This document shows positions 1-6,390 of a stretch of 12,265 nucleotides of DNA, piece by piece. The DNA is from Candidatus Bathyarchaeota archaeon. Its GTDB lineage: Archaea > Thermoproteota > Bathyarchaeia > TCS64. The notes beneath the pieces are model-generated. The model worked only from the letters and a program-made list of their open reading frames with translations, did no database searches and was not told the DNA's origin. The first letter of the stretch is position 1. Each line of letters begins with the position of its first letter. A program made the translations under genes and the position numbers. The DNA lies in the NCBI GenBank assembly GCA_002726865.1, contig PBSW01000050.1, positions 1-12,265 of the forward strand. Reading direction: 5' to 3'.

Positions 1-149
1 ACCCTGATACGATCATTGACAAAGGTACATACCAGGACCCGATCCAGTTCCCAGAGGGGATCGAATATGTTCTTGTAAACGGATCTGTCACCGTCGAAAA
101 TGGCGTACATACGGGAAAAAGAGCGGGAAAAGTGCTCAGACACCGCTGA
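1..149 (+). CDS. D-aminoacylase / N-acyl-D-amino-acid deacylase family, C-terminal end (partial)
   Basis: The reading frame starting at base 3 is open from the window edge to TGA at 147-149 and gives the last 48 residues of a protein that begins outside the window. The tail contains GTYQDP, QFPEGIEYVLVNG and HTGKRAGKVLR. That order (D..TY.DP...P.GI.YV.VNG..V...G.HTG...G.VLR) is the characteristic C-terminal beta-sandwich of amidohydrolase-superfamily D-aminoacylases, which release D-amino acids from N-acylated D-amino acids in the cytoplasm. The catalytic metal-binding part of the barrel is not in the window, so activity cannot be judged. Related dihydroorotase- or hydantoinase-like amidohydrolases are possible but usually lack this exact tail. 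The gene ends 85 bp before the ABC transporter operon, which has its own promoter, so the two are probably not co-transcribed. Confidence 0.8.
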   Translation, partial: PDTIIDKGTYQDPIQFPEGIEYVLVNGSVTVENGVHTGKRAGKVLRHR

Positions 150-200
150 AATGCACCACTGAAAAAGGGGTTTCCGTTATTCTGCACTGCTCTTGAAATA

Positions 201-210
201 AGATTATAAG
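201..210 (+). promoter_or_regulatory. TATA-like box of the ABC exporter operon
   Basis: The AT-rich element ATTATAAG (about 203-210) is centred about 28 bp before the GTG at 235, the normal distance from an archaeal TATA box to the transcription start. This implies an RNA that starts at or within a few bases of the start codon, and it is the main reason for preferring GTG 235 over ATG 247. Confidence 0.5.
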
Positions 211-234
211 CTTCACACTAGATTAATTCGAAGA

Positions 235-978
235 GTGGAAAAAAAGATGTGGAACGCCATCGAGATAAACAACCTTACAAAGACATTTGGTGAAATCGTA
301 GCCCTCGAAGGCATCAGCTTTACAGTTAGAGAAAGGGAGATTTATGGTCTCATTGGGCCAAACGGAGCAGGAAAAACAACCACCCTCAGAATCCTCAGCA
401 CCCTCATAAAGCCATCCTCTGGGTCAGCTACAATCTTCGGGAATGAGGTCGTGAAAAGCGCCGAGAAGGTCAGGGGGATCATAAGCTATCTCCCTGAGGA
501 AGCAGGAGCATATCAAAACCTCTCGGGGTATGAATACCTCAGTTTCATGGCAGGGTTTTATGCTGATGGCAAGGAATCAGCGGACGAGATGCTTCAAGAG
601 GCCGAGCTTGTTTCTGGCCTCAGTGAACGCCTCGACGACCGGATCAAAGGTTACAGTAGAGGGATGAAACGCAGACTGCTCCTTTCCAGGGCATTGATGG
701 TCAAGCCAAAGTTGCTAATCCTCGACGAGCCTACCTCAGGGCTGGATGTAGTCCACGCTTTCCACGTACGTCAGGTGATCAAAGAATACGCGGCCAACAA
801 AGGAGTCACGATCCTTCTCTCCAGTCACAATATGCTTGAGGTCGAGTACTTGTGTCACAGTGTCGCTCTAATCAACGAGGGGAAGATAATCGCCGAAGGG
901 AGTCCCGACGAGTTAAACCAGAAGTTTTCAGCGGATAATTTAGAGCAGGTCTTCATGGAGATAGCAAAGCTTGGGTAG
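235..978 (+). CDS. ABC transporter ATP-binding protein (ABC-2 exporter type)
   Basis: A cytoplasmic ATPase of 247 residues that would drive the permease encoded next to it. Visible motifs are Walker A GPNGAGKTT (residues 41-49), a Q-loop region with Glu in place of Gln (YLPEEAG, 85-91), the signature YSRGMKRR (140-147, a variant of LSGGQ common in ABC-2 exporter ATPases), Walker B LLILDEP (160-166), D-loop SGLD (168-171) and H-loop His198. Length is normal for a stand-alone subunit. Start chosen: GTG at 235, which sits about 28 bp after a TATA-like box; ATG at 247 would remove only four residues. The last 8 bp overlap the permease start, so the two are translationally coupled. Substrate cannot be read from sequence; NatA/DrrA-like drug, ion or lipid exporters share this architecture. 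Confidence 0.93.
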   Translation: MEKKMWNAIEINNLTKTFGEIVALEGISFTVREREIYGLIGPNGAGKTTTLRILSTLIKPSSGSATIFGNEVVKSAEKVRGIISYLPEEAGAYQNLSGYEYLSFMAGFYADGKESADEMLQEAELVSGLSERLDDRIKGYSRGMKRRLLLSRALMVKPKLLILDEPTSGLDVVHAFHVRQVIKEYAANKGVTILLSSHNMLEVEYLCHSVALINEGKIIAEGSPDELNQKFSADNLEQVFMEIAKLG

Positions 979-2287
979 CTTATGGAGCCTAGTCCTGAAG
1001 GAGATCAAGGAGCTTATAAGGGATCCCAAGATCCTCATCGGAGTCATACTTATGCCCCTCATCATTTTCCCCTTGATGGGCTCCGCAATAAATATCTCTA
1101 CCACTTCAGTCCAGAGGGCGTTGATCACAGCATCATTTGCCATTTACAACGAAGATGATGGGGTAACCACAACTGCTCTTCTCGACTATCTCCACAGAAA
1201 CAACACCGTTCTCACGATCGATGCAAATGGAATCAAGGACGCTCTCCGAAAATACCAGGAAACTAACGCTACCACGCTCTTATGGATCAAGGAAGGTTAT
1301 TCAAAAAACGTCTCCCAAGGTTTAAGAGGAGAGTTGAAGGTGTACGCTAACCTGAGGAGCCTTTCTATTGCAGAAACAAGCTCAACGGACGCTATTGGGG
1401 GACTCATCAACTATTACGCCTACTTCCTTTCCATCTCAAATATCAATAACCTTTTGGAACAAGCGGGTGAGATGAGGGAAGCGAGGGTTGTCAGGAGTCC
1501 CATTAGCGTCGACTATCAATCAATAATCAAAGGGAACGTCATAAATGTAGCTCCCTCTCAGATCATCTCTGTCATAATGTCCCAGAGCGTGATGCTCCCT
1601 GTTATGGTAATGGTTATGCTCATGTTTTCGATCCAGATGGCAGCAACGAGCATCGCTATCGAAAAGGAACAAAAGACCCTGGAGACACTTATGACTCTTC
1701 CAGTTAGCCGCCTTACTATTCTCAGTGGAAAGCTCGCTGGCAGCATCGTAGTCGCCGTCGCTGGGGCCATCGCATACATGATTGGCTTCGGCTACTACAT
1801 GACATCGGCCTTCAGCTTCACCTCAGAGCTCACTACTATGTCTACCCAAGACCTCTCAATCGGCCTCGAGCCACTGGGAACTATGCTCCTGGGAGTCAAT
1901 ATGTTTGTGACCCTCGTTTCCGGCCTTGCCCTCGCGATAAGCCTGGCTACCTTCACCGACAACGTCAGGAGCGCTCAGAGTCTCACTGGATTCCTTACTA
2001 TACCCATTATGCTCCCCGCGATCATCCTTATGTTCAGCGACCTCTCGATGCTCCCCAAGGCAATACAGATGATCCTTTTAATGATTCCATACACCCATAG
2101 CATCATCGCTTCAAAGGCAGCCTTCATAGGGAACTATACCCTCGTTCTTAGGAGCATAGGGTACATTACGGCGTTCACCCTCGTTGTTCTATATATTGCT
2201 GCTAGGATCTTTTCCACTGAAAGGATCATCACTGCAAGATTTACCTCCTTTGAAATCAAGAAACTCCTAGGAAAAAGATCCAAATAG
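971..2287 (+). CDS. ABC-2 type transporter permease (NatB-like)
   Basis: A 438-residue membrane protein that would form the channel of the exporter with the upstream ATPase. There is a short cytoplasmic N-terminus, a first hydrophobic helix (about 21-42), a large outside-facing soluble loop (about 43-200), then five or so further membrane segments (roughly 206-228, 252-277, 305-327, 338-356, 366-381, 392-412) and a basic tail. Between helices lies EKEQKTLETLMTLPVSR (231-247) followed by GK at 253-254, the hallmark ABC-2 coupling motif contacting the ATPase. The large ectodomain between helices 1 and 2 is typical of NatB/YhaP-type sodium or antimicrobial exporters. Start: TTG at 971, overlapping the ATPase stop (976-978); no better start lies near. 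Exported substrate unknown. Confidence 0.9.
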   Translation: MGSLWSLVLKEIKELIRDPKILIGVILMPLIIFPLMGSAINISTTSVQRALITASFAIYNEDDGVTTTALLDYLHRNNTVLTIDANGIKDALRKYQETNATTLLWIKEGYSKNVSQGLRGELKVYANLRSLSIAETSSTDAIGGLINYYAYFLSISNINNLLEQAGEMREARVVRSPISVDYQSIIKGNVINVAPSQIISVIMSQSVMLPVMVMVMLMFSIQMAATSIAIEKEQKTLETLMTLPVSRLTILSGKLAGSIVVAVAGAIAYMIGFGYYMTSAFSFTSELTTMSTQDLSIGLEPLGTMLLGVNMFVTLVSGLALAISLATFTDNVRSAQSLTGFLTIPIMLPAIILMFSDLSMLPKAIQMILLMIPYTHSIIASKAAFIGNYTLVLRSIGYITAFTLVVLYIAARIFSTERIITARFTSFEIKKLLGKRSK

Positions 2288-2450
2288 ATTCTTTTACCCT
2301 TTTTAAACTCCTAGTCCTTTAATTTCAGTCCTTACGACAAACGAATACTCCTGTGTGCGAACAGATTGAACATCGCGCGCGATACCACCAAAACCTTAAA
2401 TCGGGTCTCGAAAGATTTCACCAATATCCTATAGAGGATGAATATTAATC
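2288..2450 (+). promoter_or_regulatory. Intergenic region: T-rich terminator, CG palindrome and HAD promoter
   Basis: Directly after the permease stop come two T-runs (2291-2309 region), consistent with archaeal T-tract termination of the exporter operon. Further on lies the 12-bp perfect palindrome ATCGCGCGCGAT (2372-2383). A TATA-like CTTAAAT (2395-2401) would place the transcription start near 2424, leaving a leader of about 27 nt. A purine-rich AGAGGATG (2433-2440) about ten bases before ATG 2451 is a plausible Shine-Dalgarno site. No gene is seen in this gap. Confidence 0.45.
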
Positions 2451-3128
2451 ATGAACACCATAAAGGGAATAATCTTTGACCTTGATGGCACACTGATTAA
2501 TACCTCAATAAATTTCACTGTAATGAAAGAGCGGATGATCAATTTCCTCGAGGAGAACGGAATTCCAAAAGATATCCTCACCCCTAAACAGACTACAGTC
2601 GTGATAATTGCGACCTCCGAGAAAATTCTACGAGAAAATGGTAAACAACAGGTTGATATCGACTTAGTGAGACAGACTCTAGAAGAGATAATGAATCAGG
2701 GAGAGCTTGATGCTGTCCAAGACATCTCTGAGATAGATGGAGTACAGAATGCCCTCCAAAACTTTAGAGAATCAGGCTACAAGCTAGCAGTCCTCACAAG
2801 GAGCCACCATGCCTACGCTGTAGAAGCCCTAACAAAAATCGGCGCCTATGACCTATTTGATGTAATCCTTGGAAGGGGTGAGACTCCCAAGCCTAAACCA
2901 TACCGTGAAGCTCTGGAACATACGGCAACCTTACTTAACCTGAATCTGAATGAGATCATCTTCATTGGCGATAATCATATAGATGCTAATAGCGCGGCGA
3001 ACGCTGAGGTTTTTTTCATAGGGGTCAAGACCGGGCGACATGGGGACTTTTCGTGGGACGGGTGTTTCCCCAAAGTTCTCCTGGAAAGCGTTATAGATCT
3101 GCCTGCTTACCTTCGAGGAAAAAAATAG
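2451..3128 (+). CDS. HAD-superfamily phosphatase (phosphoglycolate phosphatase-like)
   Basis: A 225-residue cytoplasmic phosphohydrolase with all four HAD motifs: I FDLDGT (9-14, nucleophile Asp10 and acid/base Asp12), II Thr116 in AVLTRS, III Lys147 in TPKPKP, and IV IGDNHID (172-178, metal ligands Asp174 and Asp178). A helical cap insert between motifs I and II (about 20-95) makes it subclass I, the group of phosphoglycolate phosphatase (Gph) and pyrophosphatase-like enzymes. The substrate is probably a small phosphorylated metabolite, but the family is too promiscuous to say which. Start ATG 2451 has a likely Shine-Dalgarno site upstream and starts directly into the conserved strand. The gene has its own promoter and a separate downstream promoter follows, so it is probably monocistronic. 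Confidence 0.88.
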   Translation: MNTIKGIIFDLDGTLINTSINFTVMKERMINFLEENGIPKDILTPKQTTVVIIATSEKILRENGKQQVDIDLVRQTLEEIMNQGELDAVQDISEIDGVQNALQNFRESGYKLAVLTRSHHAYAVEALTKIGAYDLFDVILGRGETPKPKPYREALEHTATLLNLNLNEIIFIGDNHIDANSAANAEVFFIGVKTGRHGDFSWDGCFPKVLLESVIDLPAYLRGKK

Positions 3129-3143
3129 AAATTCAAAGTTGCC

Positions 3144-3151
3144 TTTATATT
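3144..3151 (+). promoter_or_regulatory. TATA-like box upstream of UPF0147
   Basis: TTTATATT (3144-3151) would set transcription start near 3172-3174, giving a leader of about 67 nt that begins at or next to the inverted repeat at 3172-3187. A second, weaker AT-rich stretch at 3164-3169 is an alternative. UPF0147 is thus one of few genes here with a real 5' leader. Confidence 0.4.
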
Positions 3152-3171
3152 TGATGGATAGGCTTTTATCG

Positions 3172-3187
3172 ATACTCTGAGGAGTAT
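3172..3187 (+). repeat. 6-bp inverted repeat at start of the UPF0147 leader
   Basis: ATACTC (3172-3177) and GAGTAT (3182-3187) are perfect inverted copies separated by TGAG. In RNA this forms a tetraloop hairpin right at the predicted 5' end of the transcript. It may stabilise the RNA or act as an operator in DNA; function is inferred only. Confidence 0.45.
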
Positions 3188-3227
3188 TATCAAAATCAGA
3201 TTCGTCTATCTGTTTCACCGAATAATT

Positions 3228-3235
3228 GGAAGTGA
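3228..3235 (+). promoter_or_regulatory. Shine-Dalgarno site deciding the UPF0147 start
   Basis: GGAAGTGA matches the archaeal consensus GGAGGTGA at seven of eight bases and stands four bases before TTG 3240. It supports the TTG as true start and shows that this organism uses Shine-Dalgarno sites at some genes. Confidence 0.6.
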
Positions 3236-3239
3236 GAAT

Positions 3240-3512
3240 TTGCCAGATAATAAAGAAGTTTACAAACAGAAACTGAGCCAAGCTATGGCCGTATTGAATC
3301 GTGTCTCCGAGGACAACACTACTCCGAGAAATATCCGGAGGACAGCGAAAAAGGCAAATGACTTGCTACTGGATGAGAGTCTAAGCCCGGCTGCAAGAGC
3401 GGCAAACGCCATTGACCTCCTGGATCAGATTTCTCAGGACCCAAATATGCCCATGTATACTAGGACCCGGATCTGGAATGCCATAAGCGTTCTAGAAGGT
3501 ATCCGAGACTAG
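3240..3512 (+). CDS. UPF0147 family protein
   Basis: A 90-residue, mostly helical, soluble protein of the archaeal family UPF0147, whose function is not known. The diagnostic stretches are all present: AVLNRVSEDNT (residues 17-27), PRNIRR, LLLDESLSPAARAANAI (about 41-57), and DQISQDPNMPMYTRTRIW (about 61-78). Length is typical. The TTG start is supported by a Shine-Dalgarno site (3228-3235) with four-base spacing. The gene has its own promoter and a strong terminator immediately after the stop codon, so it is a single-gene unit. Family conservation across archaea suggests a core role, but no biochemical activity can be assigned from sequence. Confidence 0.93.
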   Translation: MPDNKEVYKQKLSQAMAVLNRVSEDNTTPRNIRRTAKKANDLLLDESLSPAARAANAIDLLDQISQDPNMPMYTRTRIWNAISVLEGIRD

Positions 3513-3526
3513 GATTCTCGGTTTTT
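3503..3526 (+). terminator. Hairpin plus T5 terminator overlapping the UPF0147 stop
   Basis: CCGAGA (3503-3508) pairs perfectly with TCTCGG (3516-3521) around a seven-base loop, followed at once by TTTTT (3522-3526). This looks like a bacterial intrinsic terminator. The UPF0147 stop codon TAG (3510-3512) sits in the loop, so the last codons are part of the stem. Confidence 0.65.
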
Positions 3527-3662
3527 ACATTTCTCTTATTAGTGAAAAAGTTACCTTGAACATCTCTGCTGTTGGTAATTAGTGGGGATTAAGGTTTTTC
3601 GTGGTTAATTCATTTATTTCCGATTAGAAAAGGTATTCGCTAGCCAAAATCGTATAGTTGCG

Positions 3663-3672
3663 TTTTAAATAT
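3663..3672 (+). promoter_or_regulatory. Strong TATA-like box deciding the small membrane protein start
   Basis: TTTTAAATAT is an excellent archaeal TATA match. Its centre lies about 26 bp before the in-frame TTG at 3694, so it argues that transcription and translation begin there rather than at TTG 3658, which lies upstream of the box. Confidence 0.5.
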
Positions 3673-3693
3673 GAGCCCCGAGTTTATGTATCG

Positions 3694-4017
3694 TTGTACA
3701 ATCGCACGGTTTCTATTCCTTGGCTTCTGCAGTATTACTGGGACGAGGTTCTGACCCTCGTTGTGTGTGTGAGTCTAGATCTTATAGAGTACATTTTCCC
3801 GCTTCTCATGATGCCTGTAGCAGGGGATCCCATCGACATTGTGGGGATTACTTTCTCCGTGTTCTTCTTCAGGTGGATCGGAGCCATCACTTTCTTGGAG
3901 CTCATTCCAGGGTTAGACGTTCTCCCGATATTCACGTTTTCCTGGTTAATATGGTACGTCTTTAAGAGAAAGAGGGAGGGCCAGAAGCAGGAAGCGGAAC
4001 TTGACAGTTGGAGATAA
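3694..4017 (+). CDS. Small three-helix membrane protein of unknown function
   Basis: The longest frame begins at TTG 3658 (119 residues), but a strong TATA-like box lies inside its first codons and points to a leaderless start at TTG 3694 (107 residues). Both give the same membrane core. Numbered from 3658, hydrophobic segments run about 31-53, 59-81 and 84-102, the first holding an acidic DLIEY and the second loop GDPID; a charged tail rich in Lys, Arg and Glu follows. Helix 3 is preceded by FLELIPGLDVLP, a stretch that looks conserved-like, with Gly/Pro and acidic residues in the membrane region. I do not recognise the family. It lies 58 bp before the TatD-like gene (ATG 4076) on the same strand, which may have its own weak promoter, so a functional link is uncertain. 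Confidence 0.6.
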   Translation: MYNRTVSIPWLLQYYWDEVLTLVVCVSLDLIEYIFPLLMMPVAGDPIDIVGITFSVFFFRWIGAITFLELIPGLDVLPIFTFSWLIWYVFKRKREGQKQEAELDSWR

Positions 4018-4075
4018 AAGAACTGAATAAGTCATAATAGATTAATTGATATTATTATTCGCCTCCTTTTGGATT

Positions 4076-4858
4076 ATGAGTATAGTTGTGAGAGAGGATG
4101 CGGGTACCATCAGGCTTGTGGACACCCATGCTCATCTCAGTAACCTAGAAGACCGGAAGGGAGTTATTGAGAGAGCGAGGGCAGTCGGTATCGATGCCAT
4201 TATCGCTGTCGGTGGAAACCTAGAGACATCGCGAGCGACCCTTGGATGGGCTAGCGATTATAAGGGATACGTGTATCCCGCTTTTGGCATTCACCCGATG
4301 GAGTGGATGGTCGCAGACACTGAGAAGACTATTAGGTTTATCATTGAGCACATTGACCAATGTGTAGCCGTAGGAGAGATTGGTCTAGATTATTGGTACC
4401 GAGGGGCAAAAAAGAGTGAGGATGCAAGAGAACAACAACGGAAAATCTATATTAAACTGCTTCAGATTGCATTGGAGCACGAAAAACCAGCCTTGGTACA
4501 CGGGAGGGGAGCATGGGATGATGCCTTAACCCTCGCAAGCGAGCATGGACCCAGCCGGATTATATTCCACTGGTTCAGCGGGCCCCTAGAGGTTCTACAT
4601 AAGGTCTTGGATTCGGGTTATTTTATATCGGCTACTCCCGCAGCGGAGTTCAGTAGGGATCACAGGGCAGCTCTCGCCGAGGCGCCTCTTGAACGTATTG
4701 TCATCGAGACAGATTCTCCAGTCAGTTATCACGGGAAAAGGGCTGAACCCGCAGATATTTTGCTCACTCTGAGGGCATTATCAGAGCTAAAAGGGATATC
4801 CGAGGAAGATGTGGCCGAGGTTACTTCTCGTAATGCCAAGAGGTTTTTTTGTATCTAA
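4076..4858 (+). CDS. TatD-family metal-dependent hydrolase
   Basis: A TIM-barrel hydrolase of the TatD/amidohydrolase clan; characterised members are Mg-dependent DNases with 3'-5' exonuclease activity and a role in DNA repair. The frame is open from TTG 4046 (270 residues), but the family start motif LVDTHAHL lies close to the N-terminus, so ATG 4076 (260 residues) or GTG 4088 is more likely; an AT-rich stretch at 4050-4059 lies about 22-25 bp before ATG 4076. In the 270-residue numbering, metal-ligand candidates are His28 and His30 (DTHAH), Glu111 (VGEIGLDY), His152 (ALVHGRG), His175 (IIFHWFSG) and Asp223 (IETDSP), so the site is complete. The C-terminus shows the usual NAKRFF motif. True substrate not shown; TatD-like members may act on other phosphoesters. 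Confidence 0.9.
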   Translation: MSIVVREDAGTIRLVDTHAHLSNLEDRKGVIERARAVGIDAIIAVGGNLETSRATLGWASDYKGYVYPAFGIHPMEWMVADTEKTIRFIIEHIDQCVAVGEIGLDYWYRGAKKSEDAREQQRKIYIKLLQIALEHEKPALVHGRGAWDDALTLASEHGPSRIIFHWFSGPLEVLHKVLDSGYFISATPAAEFSRDHRAALAEAPLERIVIETDSPVSYHGKRAEPADILLTLRALSELKGISEEDVAEVTSRNAKRFFCI

Positions 4859-4991
4859 GCTGGATCTTGGGCTAGTTTAAGTATAAATAAATGAATAGAA
4901 GCAGATTATAGACTTTGAGCAGTCTTCTAGCGCCTGGAATAGTATTGGAAATTTATTCCTCTATCTATGAAGTGAAAGCATTATTAACTCG

Positions 4992-5015
4992 TTTTTTGTC
5001 TTCCTCTACAAAAAA
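4992..5015. repeat. Perfect 8-bp inverted repeat of T/A runs
   Basis: TTTTTTGT (4992-4999) and ACAAAAAA (5008-5015) are perfect inverted copies around an 8-base pyrimidine loop, followed directly by ATCGCGCGCG. It could act as a bidirectional terminator, since each strand ends in T6, or as a DNA-binding site. Confidence 0.5.
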
Positions 5016-5203
5016 TCGCGCGCGTAGCTGTTATGGTTCTTTCCACTGGTTCTGGGTGACTGCGTTTCACTCGTTGATGAACTATGCGTTATTGGTGTTT
5101 ATGCTTACATTGAAGGTGGTCCTGATATCATCCTCAGCGCGATTAGTTTCATAGGATTTTGTATAACACTAATGCTTTAGGATGAACTATGGGGCGATAA
5201 AGA

Positions 5204-5212
5204 TTTACTTAA
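5204..5212 (+). promoter_or_regulatory. TATA-like box of the tRNA-Ser gene
   Basis: TTTACTTAA is centred 25 bp before the first base of the tRNA (5233), so transcription would begin at or beside the mature 5' end, leaving little or nothing for RNase P to remove. Confidence 0.5.
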
Positions 5213-5232
5213 GTGGGGGGCATTTTGAGTGG

Positions 5233-5319
5233 GCCGGGATAGCCAAGTGGTTTAAGGCGCCAGTCTTGAAAACTGGTGCTCTCCGGAGCGCATGGGTTCG
5301 AATCCCATTCCCGGCGCCA
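5233..5319 (+). tRNA. tRNA-Ser (anticodon UGA), CCA encoded
   Basis: The acceptor arm GCCGGGA (5233-5239) pairs perfectly with TCCCGGC (5309-5315), followed by discriminator G (5316) and encoded CCA (5317-5319). The anticodon arm is CCAGT / CTTGAAA / ACTGG, so the anticodon is TGA, which reads UCA and other UCN serine codons. The long variable arm has a GCTC/GAGC stem, the class II feature that identifies serine tRNA. The T arm is ATGGG / TTCGAAT / CCCAT (5292-5308). There is no intron. A T-rich tract (5320-5334) follows and may serve as terminator. Confidence 0.97.
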
Positions 5320-5382
5320 TTCTTTTGGTTGTTAGTGCTAGGAGGCAGGATATTGGTTACCCTATTCGGTCTTTAGCGTAGA

Positions 5383-5392
5383 TTCATATATT
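5383..5392 (+). promoter_or_regulatory. TATA-like box upstream of the DedA-like gene
   Basis: TTCATATATT would place the transcription start near 5413, giving a leader of about 19 nt that holds GGGAGAGA (5423-5430), a partial Shine-Dalgarno match next to the start. Confidence 0.4.
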
Positions 5393-5431
5393 GTTCCCCC
5401 CGTTCATCTTCCAGTAAATCACGGGAGAGAA

Positions 5432-6037
5432 TTGGCGGTGGACGTGTGGGGCTGGATGGGTGACCTCGTCATTAACTACGGCTACTTTGGAGCCTTTCTG
5501 ATCTCCCTCTTCGGGAACTTAACCATCTTGTTCCCCGTTCCTTTTACAATTACCATTTACGCATTCGGGTCCACCCTTAATCCTCTCCTCCTAGGTCTCG
5601 TCTGCGGTATAGGGTCCACCGTCGGGCAGGCTTCCGCCTATCTCGTCGGCATGGGGGGTCGTAAGGTCATTAAGGGTCGCTACGAGGAACGCCTAGAGAG
5701 TGCCAAGAACCTCGTCCAGCGATACGGGGTTACCATTATCTTCCTTTTCGCTCTGCTTCCGCTCCCAGATGACGTTATACTCATCCCTCTCGGTGTCCTC
5801 AGATATGACTTTAAAAAAGCCCTAGGGGCCATGTTCCTGGGGAAAACAATAATGCTGTCCTTCGTTGCATATGCCGGGAGGTACAGCTACGTATTCGTGA
5901 AGGACATCTTCAAGTCAGGGGGGGTCCTGGGTGGGGTAGTCTCTATGGCCCTATTAGTCATCGTCCTAGTGGTAATAATGACGATCGACTGGACGAGATT
6001 CATCGACGATAGTGACCTTAAATCCATCAAAGACTAA
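5432..6037 (+). CDS. DedA / VTT-domain (SNARE-associated Golgi type) membrane protein
   Basis: A 201-residue membrane protein of the DedA/VTT superfamily. Members scramble or flip lipids or lipid-linked carriers, and in bacteria support envelope integrity. Visible features: a Gly/Phe-rich first segment (17-38), a hairpin-like hydrophobic stretch (about 42-75), the family's core FALLPLPDDVILIPLGVLRY (106-125) where DedA proteins have their conserved acidic/Pro re-entrant loop, then GK at 137-138 in a further helix (about 130-150), and a final helix (about 165-186). The C-tail is short and acidic. Start: TTG 5432, with GTG 5438 or 5444 as alternatives; GGAG at 5424-5427 gives spacing of 4 bases to TTG and 10 to GTG 5438. 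The likely role in archaea, movement of membrane lipids or carrier lipids, is inferred from the family. Confidence 0.85.
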   Translation: MAVDVWGWMGDLVINYGYFGAFLISLFGNLTILFPVPFTITIYAFGSTLNPLLLGLVCGIGSTVGQASAYLVGMGGRKVIKGRYEERLESAKNLVQRYGVTIIFLFALLPLPDDVILIPLGVLRYDFKKALGAMFLGKTIMLSFVAYAGRYSYVFVKDIFKSGGVLGGVVSMALLVIVLVVIMTIDWTRFIDDSDLKSIKD

Positions 6038-6390
6038 GCGTTATTGGTTTTTAAGCAGGTTGTAGCAGCTGTCCCTGCTGGAGTTCTTGTTGCTGATGCT
6101 GCGTCACGTCTTTTGGACTTGTGTACGCGTTCATGTAGCAGAAATGTCCCTCTTTATTTGCTCATGAACCTAATTCCTTCTCTCTTAGAGGTTCTTACCT
6201 TCTTCCATTTTCTTGTTTGCCTTCACTGTGCTTCTATGATTCATGATAGTTCACGCATGCTCGTAGTACCATCTCTCTCCGATATCCCAGAAAAGATGTC
6301 TTTTGTCATCTCCACCTGAATTCTTTTCCAGTTTGATCATTTCAGGAGAGGTTTCAACTCACGTATACCGAGTGGGAATCAATAAAAAGT
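6038..6390. other. Convergent gap without a supported gene
   Basis: This stretch lies between two genes that converge on it. The + strand is pyrimidine-rich. A 91-codon + strand frame (6044-6319) gives a Leu/Ser/Cys-rich product with no recognisable motif or promoter. On the - strand a Lys/Arg-rich frame runs through it but is cut by three stops; an ATG with an AGGTGG-like site just upstream opens only 22 codons. No tRNA, SRP RNA or RNase P RNA landmarks were found. A - strand T-run next to 6384-6388 is the likely terminator of the M42 gene. Confidence 0.5.
6384..6388 (-). terminator. T-tract terminator after the M42 peptidase gene
   Basis: Directly after the stop codon, the - strand reads a five-base T-run followed by another AT-rich stretch. 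There is no clear hairpin. T-tract termination without a stem is normal for archaeal RNA polymerase. Confidence 0.4.

Larger units (their letters stand above)
4859..5232 (+). other. Gap without a convincing gene; orphan promoter and possible small RNA
   Basis: TATAAATA (4882-4889), preceded by TTTAAG, is one of the best TATA-like boxes in the window and predicts transcription from about 4912. A 79-codon frame opens at TTG 4915 and ends at 5154. Its product is Leu/Ser/Val-rich, resembles nothing I know, and its frame runs through a strong inverted repeat and a CG tract, so coding is doubtful. A T6 run at 4992-4997 could end an RNA of about 85 nt. AT content is higher than in nearby genes. Confidence 0.3.

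Noticed and set aside
2931..3281. 116-codon - strand frame overlapping the HAD and UPF0147 genes
   Set aside because: It is antisense to two genes with clear family motifs and has no promoter or recognisable features.
5074..5125. Possible C/D box guide RNA (TTGATGA at 5074-5080, CTGA at 5122-5125)
   Set aside because: Spacing of outer boxes fits, but no convincing internal D' and C' boxes are present, and short motifs like these arise by chance.
5182..5376. 64-codon + strand frame
   Set aside because: It runs straight through the tRNA-Ser gene, and its product contains the tRNA sequence in translation.
6044..6319. 91-codon + strand frame after the DedA-like gene
   Set aside because: No known motif, no TATA box or Shine-Dalgarno site at the right place, and odd composition driven by the pyrimidine bias of the gap.
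6038..6390. RNase P or SRP RNA gene
   Set aside because: The conserved cores of these RNAs were looked for on both strands and not seen, and the stretch is not GC-rich like structured archaeal RNAs.
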